DNA from: Lewinellaceae bacterium
GTDB taxonomy: Bacteria; Bacteroidota; Bacteroidia; Chitinophagales; Saprospiraceae
DNA: 64,000 bases
Assembly (NCBI GenBank): GCA_024644235.1
Contig: JAHELJ010000003.1
Location: forward strand, 1-64,000
Direction: 5' to 3'
A model generated the notes under the pieces. The model was given only the letters and a program-made list of their open reading frames with translations. It had not been told where the DNA came from and did no database searches. How positions within the stretch are numbered: the first letter of the stretch is position 1; each line of letters opens with the position of its first letter. Below are positions 9,127 through 20,100 of this stretch, one piece after another. A program made the translations under genes and the position numbers.

Positions 9127-12100
9127 TTGCATGTGAAATATGCACTACTAATTATTTTATTTCCCTTCATTTTATCCTCTCAGAATGTTCCGGAGATCGA
9201 GCCTATGGGTGGTGGAGAATTGAGCCGGAAAACGGGGCAATGTATCCCTGATGACGAACGGATTAACATTCTCAATATGCTCAATGAAAATGTAAAAATC
9301 CTACGTGAAGCAGGAAAGATACCATCCAATCAACTGTCAATACAAGCAATAAATCTGGAATGGCCCTTGCAGAAAGCAGATAGTCTGGACTTTCCGAGTT
9401 ACTATGCCACAAATAATTTTGTCGACCATGAGATTACCTTAGGGATATTAGATTACAACTGTAGCAACCGTACTTATAATGGACACAAAGGATCGGATTT
9501 CGATACCTGGCCATTTCCCTGGTATCTCTACCAAAATGATTTGGTCGAGGTAATCGCAGCGGCAGCAGGAATCATTTTAGCTAAGACGGATGGCAATGAA
9601 GACAATCATTGTTCTTGTTCAGGAGTGTCCAATACCATCATTATCCAACATGCTGATGGTTCAAAAGCTTGGTATGCGCACATGAAAAGGAATTCCCTGA
9701 CCGACAAATCAGTAGGAGAAGAAGTCGAGAAAGGTGAATATTTGGGGATTGTAGCCAGTTCAGGCTGTTCCACTCAGCCGCACCTTCACTTTGAAGTTTA
9801 TGACGCCCAGGACAGCTTAATTGACCCTTATGCTGGAGACTGCAACCAATTAAATTCTGCATCATGGTGGAATGATCAAAATTCCTATAGAGAACCAACC
9901 TTAAATGCCATTTTGACCCATGATTCGGTTCCAATTCATGGCTGCCCCGGATCCAGTGAAGATCCTCGCTTTTGTGACGTTTTTGTCCGAGGGGAACCAG
10001 TGTATATGGCTTTGTACTATCATGATGAAATTCAGGGAGATATTACAACGCTTCGAATCAGACGACCGAACGGAAGCATCTGGCGGACATGGACACATAC
10101 TTCCAATCAGACCTATACCAAGTCCTGGTGGTGGTGGTATTGGTTCTTTGGTTCAAACGAGCCCGCAGGCTCCTGGACATTTGAAGCCGACTATCGTGGA
10201 GACACTTTCATACGTGAATTTCAGTACTTAGATCCATGCCTGGAGGGAGACTACGTTTTTACCGGGCAGGCGCAAGTGGACAGTTTTCCGACAAAGCACG
10301 CAGGCACTTCCGACATATCAGGTGATGTTATCATTCAGCAATGCGAGTCTGACACAATCTACAACCTAGACAGTCTCTCGATAATCAAAACCATCGGTGG
10401 CAGCCTTATCATCAGGAATAATTCACTTCTGACAAACCTGGATGGCCTTCGTAATCTCACTCATGTGGAAGATGATCTGATTCTCGATAACAATGCACTA
10501 CTCAGTGATCTTGCCGGGGTCGATAGTCTGCGGTCACTAGGAGGAAGTCTTCAAATTGCGGCCAACACATCTCTAACCAGCTTCAATGCTTTACGTGCTC
10601 TTTCAAGCGTCGGGGGTGATATAGACATCGAATTCAACGAAAGTCTGCTAGCCCTAAATGGTCTGGAACTATTACCAGGCATTGGCGGGAAACTGAATAT
10701 TTCCGATAATACCAGCTTAAGTAAATTGAATGGTTTTACTTCGCTTTCAACTGTCGGAGGTGCCATGATCATCGAGGGCAATGATTCTCTCTCCTCCCTG
10801 ACTGACTTGGTCCCACTCAATTCTATCACTGGTGAACTGCTCATAATCGGCAATCATGCATTGACCAGTCTTGATGGCTTAGACAACCTGGATTACTCCA
10901 CCATATCTAATATTACGATTAGAAATAACCAGATGCTTTCGGTCTGCGAGGTGAACAGTATTTGTAATTATCTGAGTTTGAAAGCACTCCCAACTATCAA
11001 AATGAATGCCGCCGGTTGCAATGACGCATTGGAAGTCCTTGCTGCCTGTGGGATCTTTACCAATTGCCTGCCTGACGGTATTATGTTCTCCAGACAGGAA
11101 CAGATCGATAGCTTTCCGACAAACTATCCAGCATGTTCCAGGATCTGGGGCAGTGTGACAATTCAAGAAGCCGTTCCGGGCAATATCACTTCACTCGACA
11201 GCCTGGCTCAAATACGATATATTGGTGGAGATTTTAATATTGATGGCAACCTTAGCCTGGCCAGCCTAACCGGATTGAATTCACTCGATTCCATTGGAAG
11301 GAGTCTTTCGATCCATAGTAATTCTGCACTTAATAGTTTGGAAGGTCTGGAAGCTCTGAGTGCTATAGGATCTTACCTGCTCATTTCATCCAACCGGTCC
11401 CTTACCAACCTTGCGGGTTTAGGTCAAATAAAAAAAATAAAAAGTCGGCTGAATATATCTAACAATCCGGCCTTAAGTGACCTTAAGGGGCTGGACAGCC
11501 TATTCTACATTGCCGATGACCTTCATATTTCCCAAAATGACGCCCTGTTTGATTTGAGTGGCCTCGATCAGGTCCTTGTGGTTGAGGGAGACTGCCAAAT
11601 TCGATCTAATCAGTTTCTGACTGATCTTACCGGATTAGGCAAACTCCAAAGCATTGGGGGTTGGCTTGATATAGCAAATAATCAATCCCTCATCAGTCTG
11701 AATGGTCTGAATAGTCTAGAATCGGTTTCAGGCTTGTTGTCCATTCAATCAAATTTTGAACTGAACAATTTAGATGGATTAAGTGGCATATCTCTGATAG
11801 GTGGACTTGCAATTTCTGGCAATAGCGCACTCACAAGTTTAAGCACAATAGCAGGCCTAGATACATTAATGGGTGTACTGACTATAGCCAGCAACGCGTC
11901 CTTAGAATCCTTGAAAGGACTGGACAGTATCAAACACGTATCTAGATCCGTCACGATATGGAACAATAAACTACTTGAAAACCTTAAGGGATTGGACCAA
12001 CTCACTACTATAGGAGATAGATTAGAAATTTTTCACAATCAAACTCTGGAAACATTGGATGGACTAGGACGTCTAAAAACAATCCAAGGGCTAAACATTT

Positions 12101-15100
12101 CTAACAATCCGGTTCTCATTGATCTCACATCGTTGCTGTCCCTAACTACAGTGGAGCATGGAATCCAAATATCCGACAATCCTCAGTTGAAAAGCCTAAG
12201 CGGTTTGGACAGCGTCAACTATCTAAATTTGGGAAGTCTCTTTATAACGAATTGCCCTTTACTCAGCATTTGTGAACTTGAGAACATCTGTAAGTTTCTT
12301 AATGCAGGTGGTGAAGTCACCATTCTGGGAAACGCCAAAGGATGCGCTAGTGTCGCTGGTGTCCGGGCAGCATGCAATCAGAGTACTTGCCTAAACGAGG
12401 GCATTACATTTTCAAGGCAAGAACAAATCGATAGTTTCCCCCTTGACTATGCTGGGTGTACTCTTATCGAAGGTGATGTCATCATCCAAGAATCACAACC
12501 CGGTGAGATCATCAATCTCGATAGTTTAGTCCAAATTGAGTCTATAAACGGATCTCTTAGGATCAGAAACAATTCAGACCTCCAAAGTCTTAGTGGCATG
12601 GATAGATTAAGTCATATCCAAGACAGTCTGTGCGTGGAAAATAACGATCGTCTCAGTAGTCTGAGTGGTCTAGATACACTGCTGTATTTAGGCAGTCTAG
12701 ACATCCATCGCAATGACTCTCTGACCAATTTAAAGGGTCTGGAAAATGTCCAAACCATCAAAGGACCAATAGCCATTTTCTCAAATCGTCTCTTAAAGAA
12801 TCTCGTCGGTATTGGAAGTCAACACTCGATTATGGGTCTGACTTTAAAAGACAATCCGGATCTCTTGAACCTGCAGGGCCTCGAAAATGTATTTACTATT
12901 GGTGGAAATCTCACACTATCCGGAAATGCTTCGATCTCAACTCTGTCCGGACTGGACATGGTCAATTCGATCAGAGGAAACCTATTAATAGAAAATAACG
13001 ACCAACTTTGGAGTTTTCATGGTCTGGATAAGCTTGGTGCTATTGGTGGCGACCTCCAGCTCATTGATAATCCTTCTTTAACGAGTTTGACGGCATTGAG
13101 TAGCTTGAATTCGATCAGTGGATTGCTGGAGATCAACAACAACGATGCGCTCACTAGTCTTTTTGGTCTGGAGAATGTTCGATTTACCTCAATTACAGAT
13201 TTGATCATTAAAGACTCAGACAGCCTGACATTCTGTAATCTGCAGAACATCTGTGATTACCTCAGCGGTGGCGGCTTAGCGAATATTTCCGGTAATGCAC
13301 TAGGATGTGAAACCAGGACTGAAGTAGAAAAAATCTGCAATATGGCATCACCCTACTTTTATGAGCAAACCTGGATATGGCAGCATCCTTTACCGCAAGG
13401 TAATTCCCTCACCGGAATTAATTTTATCGACGAGAATACTGGCTGGGCATCCGGGGACCATGGGACAATTATCCACACAAAAGATGCCGGCCAGAGCTGG
13501 ACAACCCAGCCCAGGGTGACAAGTGACTGGATTACTGATGTTCGTTTTGCCGATCAGTCGAATGGTTGGGCCATAACTGATGGTGGAAAGATATTGGGAA
13601 CTCAGGATGCGGGAAATTCGTGGACCATCCAATACTCAAGGGAAAATACCAACTTATCGGATATATCTGTTATGGGCAATGACCTCGTTTTTGTACTTAA
13701 CTCGGGACCTTCAAACACTCTGCTCTCCACTAATGACCGGGGAGAGACCTGGATCGAAAAAAGCTTATCAAGTACGAGATCGCCTTCTAGCATGTCAATC
13801 GTAGATACTTCCCATATCTGGTTTTGCGGACGACATGGGCAAATCTACTTCAGTAGTGACCAGGGTGATAGCCTAGTCGCTCAGGTCAGTGGTACGGAGA
13901 GCCATCTTTATTCCATAGATTTTTTGAATACACTTACAGGATGGGTTGTCGGTAACAAGTTCATTGGAGGCCAAAGTGTTAGCACGCTGTTGAAGACAAG
14001 TGATGGCGGTGTCAACTGGAGAAAGCAGGCTCAGTTCTTCTCCACAGCCATAAATTGGGTAGACTTCTTGGATGACATGAATGGTGTGATGACAGGTTAT
14101 GATGAAGTCTTAAACCGCAGTGCGATTTGGTATTCAAGTGATGGAGGTGATAGCTGGATCAAACAAATACCCGCACCGGAAAATTTGAACTTTCTCGGAG
14201 CATTTTTCTCGGAACCCTGGAGAGGTTGGCTGGTAGGCAGTGATGGCCTAATCCAACAAACATCCAATGGCGGCGACAGCTGGAGCCCTTTGTCAACACA
14301 TCTTACCAATGGACCAATTTCAGATGTTCATTTTGCAGATGATCAAAATGGTTGGACCATTGGGGATGAAGTCCTTATCACCAATGATGGAGGAGAGACC
14401 TGGACAATACAGGAGACAGGATCTTCGAAATATTGGAGATCGGTGTTCTTCATTGATGACTTAACCGGATGGATAGTGGGTGATCCCTGGGAGGGAGACG
14501 AACTGGATCCATTTGTGCTTCACACAAGAAATGGAGGAACTGACTGGATCAAGCAGGAGATTTCCTCTGAGCAGAGATTGCAATCCATCTATTTTACAGA
14601 CCCGATGAATGGCTGGATCGCTGGTACCGGGGGTGCGATTTATCATACCGGCGATGGCGGCAATCGCTGGCTGAGGCAGGCAATGGATCTTACATTCAAC
14701 GAGCTCAAGACAATCTACTTCGTAGACTCGCTAACCGGCTGGGCTGCAGGTCGGAATGCGGTGCTGAAAACAACAGATGGCGGAACCACCTGGGAACCCA
14801 TAATCTTAAATCCCGGAAACAACTTCTACGACATCCGTTCAGTATTCTTTGTTGATACCAGTTTGGGCTATCTGGCGGGTCGTAAACAAGGAGAAGGATT
14901 TGTCCTCAAAACAGTGGATGGTGGTATCAGTTGGAATGAACTGTACATCAATGCACAATTTGGATTGCAGGACATCTTTTTCCATGATGCGGATGAAGGA
15001 TGGGCAATCGGTGGAGCGGGAGGCATATGGCACACTGAGGATGGAGGCAATACATGGTCGGGATCACCTTTTCCCGAAGCTATTAGTGAAGGACTGCTCG

Positions 15101-15447
15101 CCCTACATTTTCCGGATCGGGGAAATGGCTGGGCCGTAGGGATGCACGGCACGATCCTCCATTATTCAGGCGAGGTGATGACTCCAGCAATCGAAGTCGA
15201 ACCAACGAGGATCAAGCAACTTGTTCTATATCCCAATCCGAACACCGGCATGATCAGGATTAAAAATCAGATTCAGGACGAAGAATTTGAGATAAGTGTG
15301 TTTAGCTTGTCTGGCAATTATCTCCGTTATTTTCTAATCGACGGTAACCAGGCCATTGACCTTACCGATTTGCCATCAGGAATCTATTTTCTGCAGACCC
15401 GCAATCAGCGAATTTCAGAAACACATAAAGTGATCTTGATAAAATAA
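9127..15447 (+). CDS. Giant T9SS surface protein: M23 peptidase + three L-domain/LRR modules + YCF48-like propeller
   Basis: 2106 residues. The start is TTG 9127 or GTG 9133 (giving MKYALLIILFPFILSSQ); an ATG at 9131 is out of frame and stops at once. Residues ~90-238 are an M23/LytM metallopeptidase with zinc ligands H120 and D124 (HKGSD) and H221 in HLHFEV (H219-H221). A tryptophan-rich strand (W334-W337) ends this part. Residues ~374-1405 hold three receptor-L/leucine-rich modules, each opening with a DSFPT/DSFPL motif (near 380, 655, 1096) and closing with a C...IC.YL...GC cap. Residues ~1410-2020 are YCF48/BNR-like propeller repeats (GW..G..G.I..T.DGG..W). From ~2030 a T9SS domain (LYPNPNTG) follows. 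Probably a surface adhesin or cell-wall-acting protein. The module order is unusual. Confidence 0.85.
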   Translation: MHVKYALLIILFPFILSSQNVPEIEPMGGGELSRKTGQCIPDDERINILNMLNENVKILREAGKIPSNQLSIQAINLEWPLQKADSLDFPSYYATNNFVDHEITLGILDYNCSNRTYNGHKGSDFDTWPFPWYLYQNDLVEVIAAAAGIILAKTDGNEDNHCSCSGVSNTIIIQHADGSKAWYAHMKRNSLTDKSVGEEVEKGEYLGIVASSGCSTQPHLHFEVYDAQDSLIDPYAGDCNQLNSASWWNDQNSYREPTLNAILTHDSVPIHGCPGSSEDPRFCDVFVRGEPVYMALYYHDEIQGDITTLRIRRPNGSIWRTWTHTSNQTYTKSWWWWYWFFGSNEPAGSWTFEADYRGDTFIREFQYLDPCLEGDYVFTGQAQVDSFPTKHAGTSDISGDVIIQQCESDTIYNLDSLSIIKTIGGSLIIRNNSLLTNLDGLRNLTHVEDDLILDNNALLSDLAGVDSLRSLGGSLQIAANTSLTSFNALRALSSVGGDIDIEFNESLLALNGLELLPGIGGKLNISDNTSLSKLNGFTSLSTVGGAMIIEGNDSLSSLTDLVPLNSITGELLIIGNHALTSLDGLDNLDYSTISNITIRNNQMLSVCEVNSICNYLSLKALPTIKMNAAGCNDALEVLAACGIFTNCLPDGIMFSRQEQIDSFPTNYPACSRIWGSVTIQEAVPGNITSLDSLAQIRYIGGDFNIDGNLSLASLTGLNSLDSIGRSLSIHSNSALNSLEGLEALSAIGSYLLISSNRSLTNLAGLGQIKKIKSRLNISNNPALSDLKGLDSLFYIADDLHISQNDALFDLSGLDQVLVVEGDCQIRSNQFLTDLTGLGKLQSIGGWLDIANNQSLISLNGLNSLESVSGLLSIQSNFELNNLDGLSGISLIGGLAISGNSALTSLSTIAGLDTLMGVLTIASNASLESLKGLDSIKHVSRSVTIWNNKLLENLKGLDQLTTIGDRLEIFHNQTLETLDGLGRLKTIQGLNISNNPVLIDLTSLLSLTTVEHGIQISDNPQLKSLSGLDSVNYLNLGSLFITNCPLLSICELENICKFLNAGGEVTILGNAKGCASVAGVRAACNQSTCLNEGITFSRQEQIDSFPLDYAGCTLIEGDVIIQESQPGEIINLDSLVQIESINGSLRIRNNSDLQSLSGMDRLSHIQDSLCVENNDRLSSLSGLDTLLYLGSLDIHRNDSLTNLKGLENVQTIKGPIAIFSNRLLKNLVGIGSQHSIMGLTLKDNPDLLNLQGLENVFTIGGNLTLSGNASISTLSGLDMVNSIRGNLLIENNDQLWSFHGLDKLGAIGGDLQLIDNPSLTSLTALSSLNSISGLLEINNNDALTSLFGLENVRFTSITDLIIKDSDSLTFCNLQNICDYLSGGGLANISGNALGCETRTEVEKICNMASPYFYEQTWIWQHPLPQGNSLTGINFIDENTGWASGDHGTIIHTKDAGQSWTTQPRVTSDWITDVRFADQSNGWAITDGGKILGTQDAGNSWTIQYSRENTNLSDISVMGNDLVFVLNSGPSNTLLSTNDRGETWIEKSLSSTRSPSSMSIVDTSHIWFCGRHGQIYFSSDQGDSLVAQVSGTESHLYSIDFLNTLTGWVVGNKFIGGQSVSTLLKTSDGGVNWRKQAQFFSTAINWVDFLDDMNGVMTGYDEVLNRSAIWYSSDGGDSWIKQIPAPENLNFLGAFFSEPWRGWLVGSDGLIQQTSNGGDSWSPLSTHLTNGPISDVHFADDQNGWTIGDEVLITNDGGETWTIQETGSSKYWRSVFFIDDLTGWIVGDPWEGDELDPFVLHTRNGGTDWIKQEISSEQRLQSIYFTDPMNGWIAGTGGAIYHTGDGGNRWLRQAMDLTFNELKTIYFVDSLTGWAAGRNAVLKTTDGGTTWEPIILNPGNNFYDIRSVFFVDTSLGYLAGRKQGEGFVLKTVDGGISWNELYINAQFGLQDIFFHDADEGWAIGGAGGIWHTEDGGNTWSGSPFPEAISEGLLALHFPDRGNGWAVGMHGTILHYSGEVMTPAIEVEPTRIKQLVLYPNPNTGMIRIKNQIQDEEFEISVFSLSGNYLRYFLIDGNQAIDLTDLPSGIYFLQTRNQRISETHKVILIK

Positions 15448-15646
15448 ACAATCTGCTACTAAGGTAGATTACATCCTCAGCCATCTATTTGGGGGCCCGT
15501 CATTGTTAAAGATTTTCGACGCTCAAGGCCAGGAGATGATAGGCTGCATGATGACTTTCTGTCAAAAGGTGAACATCTGCTGAAGTGGATTGCCCAGGAT
15601 CGTCCAGCTAGCATGTACTATTATCATCTGCCGGTAGGAATACGCT

Positions 15647-16207
15647 TCATTTCCGGTAAGATTTTGAACGTGAGGTAAGCAGCTTTTCATGTACATAGGA
15701 AGCTGCCTGTCGAGCCACTTTTCTTGCCATCACCAACTGGTCTCCCAAACCACCGTACACTCTCCCGTGTTTGTAACCGGTGCATTCGATCATTGCAACC
15801 ACTTCCTGGTTCCTTTCATCGATAAAGTCCAGCTGCACCACAAGCCTGGCTTTTTCCGGGCCCACACCGATGGCAATGTGAGCTTCGATAGCGGAGCCCG
15901 GTTCGAAATGGGTGATTCTTGGTCGTAGTCGTAAGACCGCTTTGCCATCGCCACCTGCGTCGACAGATACGTTCAAATTTCTCTTTACCAATTCCTCCTG
16001 AATCGCCAACTGTAGTTCGATCGGTATCTGCTCCATAAGTTGATCAGCAGGGGTCGCTACTTTTGCAGCATCAATCACAAAAATTTCATAGGAATCAAGA
16101 GGAACACTAGCCGTCTTTAAAACGAGGTACTCTCCTGCAGTACAAGATGTCAGATAAAAGGCACTGCTCGCCAGTATGAACCCCAAAACCCAAGATAGAT
16201 TTGTCAC
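15647..16207 (-). CDS. DUF4410-like lipoprotein
   Basis: 186 residues from a GTG at 16207. Lipobox LTSC sits at residues ~19-22. The mature part has an alpha/beta pattern like DUF4410 outer-membrane lipoproteins: a FVIDAAKV strand, helix LQLAIQEELVKRNLNV, LRLRPRITHFEPGS, then GPEKARLVVQLDFID and a final basic helix MARKVARQAASYVHEKL. It is the third gene of the minus-strand run behind the metacaspase (106 bp gap) and may share its transcript. Function of the family is unknown. Its presence behind two caspase-fold proteases suggests envelope linkage for the system, but it may be independent. Confidence 0.65.
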   Translation of the reverse strand: MTNLSWVLGFILASSAFYLTSCTAGEYLVLKTASVPLDSYEIFVIDAAKVATPADQLMEQIPIELQLAIQEELVKRNLNVSVDAGGDGKAVLRLRPRITHFEPGSAIEAHIAIGVGPEKARLVVQLDFIDERNQEVVAMIECTGYKHGRVYGGLGDQLVMARKVARQAASYVHEKLLTSRSKSYRK

Positions 16208-16313
16208 GATAAAAAATGATCGTTGCCCAATTTATGGCAACTCGGGTCATATCCAATTGACTACCGTCATTAATCCATCAGATTTCTATCAGGAAGTAAA
16301 AAAATTGCCAGAT

Positions 16314-17147
16314 TCAAAGCTGAAAGGCTCTTTCGAACGAATTGTCTTTCGGTCCTCTCGCCAGATAAACAGGCACCTGGTTTTTCCCGTTCCACAGGGT
16401 TTTCCACCACATGCTTCTTTTTACCTTGCCATACAGGGATTTGTAACTACCTGAAAAATGTCCATCATCCCATGCCTCCAGCAAATGAGTGGTAAAGAAT
16501 CCATTCACTTTACCATCCGCTGCCAATTGATCATCATGACACGCGCAAATTGACTTTACTGCGGCCCTTGGCTCGGGAAGTTTTCTCGGCAGATTGGAGA
16601 TAATACTATCGTAGAACTCACGGTTTCTGGCATAGGTACTCTTAGAGGCACGGGGATGCTCGGTGCGGAAGCCAACCCCATCCGGACTTTCTTTTAACAA
16701 TGCGTCCAAATCATTGCCGGCACTCCTCACAATCGTACCACTGTGACAACTATCAGAGATCAGTAACACTCTCACACCTTCTCTAAATCCGGCGAAAGCC
16801 ACCGTTATTTCGTCGTCCAGCAATTGACCGTCATACAGGCACCAGGTCTCGTCTTTCCCATCTCTTTCTTCCCCGGAGGTATCAGGTACTCTGCCACCAT
16901 GTCCAGCATAGGTGATAAAATACATGTCGCCTGCGGTCAATTCTTTGGTCGCATTGTTTATGTGATTAAGCACCGCCTCACGCCGGGCATCGGTGGTGAG
17001 CAATAGGGTAGTATTAAATCCCTGATCAGCCGCAATCCGTTCCATGGATCTAGCATCGGCCTCACAGGCCTTCAGCTTACCCTCCTTGTTGTAATGGGCT
17101 GGATCATATTGGTTGACCCCAATATGCAACGAATATCCTGTGCTCAT
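16314..17147 (-). CDS. Caspase-family (C14) metacaspase-like protease
   Basis: 277 residues, ATG at 17147. The p20-type caspase fold is clear: GVNQY near residue 10, the catalytic histidine in YAGHGG (H83), then an acidic loop (DTSGEERDGKDETW), and the catalytic cysteine in SDSCHSG (C134). There is no signal peptide, so it acts in the cytoplasm; metacaspases cleave after Arg or Lys, here not tested. The gene starts 45 bp downstream of the CHAT-STAND gene on the same strand, so the two are likely one operon. In such pairs a STAND/CHAT sensor-protease is thought to activate or work with the small caspase as an effector in programmed-death or defence responses (family knowledge; inference here). 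Confidence 0.9.
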   Translation of the reverse strand: MSTGYSLHIGVNQYDPAHYNKEGKLKACEADARSMERIAADQGFNTTLLLTTDARREAVLNHINNATKELTAGDMYFITYAGHGGRVPDTSGEERDGKDETWCLYDGQLLDDEITVAFAGFREGVRVLLISDSCHSGTIVRSAGNDLDALLKESPDGVGFRTEHPRASKSTYARNREFYDSIISNLPRKLPEPRAAVKSICACHDDQLAADGKVNGFFTTHLLEAWDDGHFSGSYKSLYGKVKRSMWWKTLWNGKNQVPVYLARGPKDNSFERAFQL

Positions 17148-17192
17148 TTTGTGGTCCTTTAGGTTTAGAAATATGAAGTTAGAAATTCTAGT

Positions 17193-20100
17193 TCACTTTA
17201 GGAATCCTGCCTCAATCTGATTAGCCATAGCACTAACCAGGTTGGCCGATTTGTCATAGCTGTTACTAAGCATGATCAACATCGCATTCTCATCGGGATA
17301 CAGTCGCAATGTTGCATTCTGACCATAATCGTCCCTGGTGTCATAAATAATCGCAGAACCTCCCTTGGTCCGTGTAAAAAGAATGTTTTGCATCGCGAAC
17401 GATGTGACCAGTCCGGAAGCTTCTATGTGAAGCATCAACTTAACGAGATCATCCAGGTTGGAGAGCATCCCACCGGCACCAAGAATCGACCATGTCGCCT
17501 CCGGCCATTCGGAGGCCAGATCTCGACTTCTCCTCTCCACACCATATCCTCTAGAAACGACGTTCGCATCCCAAGAGCGCATCCCTCGCAGTCCTGTCTG
17601 CTCCAACCGGTAGATCTCAGAAGCCATGGTTTGAACATATTCAGCAAAACCTGTGGAAAGCTTCTCCTCCAGTAGGCTAGCCAGCAGGATATAATCGGCA
17701 TTCGACCCTGTGCTTTCCTGCCCCGGGCTGCTAGACATTTGCAGATTGAGAATTTGTTTGATGGCAGATGTTCGATCCATCTTACGGAAACCTCGTCCTC
17801 CATCAGGGAAATCAGATAGGCCCGAACTGTTTTGAAGCAGATGCCCAATGGTAATATCAGCCTTGTCAGATGGTACATCCTCAAAATGAAAGCTAATTTG
17901 ATCATTAAGATTGACACCATGTAGGTGAGCTTCTTGCAGAAATGAGGCGGCAGTGAAAACTTTAGCTATTCCGCCTATGTCAAATACCGTTGATGGACTA
18001 AAGAACTTGCGAGCCTCTTGCTGTGCCAAACCGAATCCATCATGAATGATGGGTATTCCGTCTTTTTCAAAATGGATAGCGCCCGAGAATCCCCTTTCCA
18101 CACTCTCATTTATCAAGATCAGAATCTGATTCCGGAGATCGACCAACTCTTTCTCGTTACTTAAAGCCGAGAAGTTCTCTGTAATTTCCTCGTTTTGTAT
18201 CTGAGCCACCTCAAGGCCGACTGAGAGGCTATCTGTGGTAAGCCGCAGGCGCTGACTCTCCAGGGTAAATTTAGTCAGTTCGGCTTCCTGTTCGGCTAAC
18301 TGTATCTCTTGTTCTGCTACCGCCAACCTTTGCTCCGATAGCTCGGCGGCCTGTTCCGCTGCAAGCGCTCTTTGCCTCGCTGTATTGATCGACAGACCAG
18401 CAATAACCAGCAAGGCCGAAGCAAGTATGGACCATTGTGCAATCCGGATGGCTTTCTTCTTTCGATTCCTTTTTCTACTGGCTTCAATAAACTTCAATTC
18501 ATTGCTGGTCAGTACACCCATGCCCTGCTGCCCGGCAAGCACTAAATTGAGGTCGATCTGCGAGAGTAGAAATCCGGATCCTTCATTCAGCCACTCTTCA
18601 ATACGATGATTCAAAATGCGCCGGGCTCGTTGACCATCGTAATCCGATTCTTCGTAGGTGTGTCGAATCAAGGGTGCTAATACATCGTGTGCTAACATAG
18701 AGTGACGATCACCGTTTGATGACTGCAAGGTCACAAGGAGGTATTGATTCTCCAGTTCATCTATAATTGGCTGAATTCTGGATCCTACATGCTCATAACG
18801 TGCCAACAGTTCGTCGACCAACCGGCTCTGGGAAGCCCCTTTCGAGTCGACATGAAACATCAAAATATCGTAGACTAGACCAGAATTAACCTCATCCGAA
18901 TATATTGCACGAACGTTTTCAATGCGTTCTTTCAAAAAATCATCTAAGAGGATGCCTTCGTTCCGCAACCGCTGGTAAGTCTCCAAGGAAAAAAACGGTC
19001 CCTTCTCCCCGTTTCTTACCTCATCCCACATTTTGGAAAGTAGTACCTGCAAAACCGGTGCGATCAAAAGATTTTCTCCCCGCTGCAAATCGTAAGCGAT
19101 GCGATCCGAGAGCCCGTTCTCCACGGTCAAATGATATTTCTTGGCCGTGGCAGGATCGTTGGAGATCCCCGATATGGCTTCGTGAATGCCTAGCCAGTCC
19201 AGCTCATCCAGAAATTGCTTCTGATATTCGACTTTTGCTGTAATGAAGCGATCTTCAATTTCGGCGAGATATTCCTTGCGATACGAGAGAACTAACTTCC
19301 CTTCAGGTCTTCCTTCGGTGGTACTTAATTCCTGCGTAAATATGATAAAAGGGTCATTCAGATCATTTGATCCTTGTAGTTTACTGGAATGTTCCTCGTG
19401 AGTCAGCGATGTATCATGACTTATAACAGACCGCTCAAATTGATCGAGAATGACGGTGATTGGTCGTCCAGATTCTTTCTCTGCTTCCTTCCAATTATCG
19501 ATAATTGAAGCGGAATCAGGAGAGCAATTAAATAATGAAGCCAAGGCATCAAGCCCAGAAGTATTAGTGTCTGCACGGCTATAATAGACCTGCTGCACCG
19601 CCTTCAAACGAGGGAGTAAACCTGCTGCCAATAGTGAGGATTTGCCCACCCCAGACCGGCCAAAGAGATGAATCACTGCAGGTCCTGGCTGGTCAACGAT
19701 CTTGTCGTACAATTGACGTATTTCTCTACCGCGACCGTGAAAGATGGCGGCATCTTCTTCCCTAAACCATTGAAAATACCGGAAGGGTGTATCAGGCAAG
19801 GGGCCTTCCGGAACATCAGGCAGCCCAAAAAGAGGATTTCCGGCAGCCTCGGGGATGTTCCACTCCTTCACGATCTCGCTACCCGGCCGGATATGGAGCT
19901 GCCATGGCAACTGATCAGATTCTGCTACTTCCTTCTTGTAGTACTTCGAGCGCTCATCACCATATCGCATGCGCACCGCAGCTGTCGCTTCTTTGAAAGC
20001 TTTCAGGATGCCTTTTCCTGCACCCAGGCTACGATAGAAACAAAGGCTAAGAAATGCGGCTATGTTCTCATCAATCTGACGGGATGTAGCAACCACCGCA

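Noticed and set aside
9131-9136. ATG at 9131 as start of the giant protein
   Set aside because: It is out of frame and followed directly by TGA; TTG 9127 or GTG 9133 fits the signal peptide.
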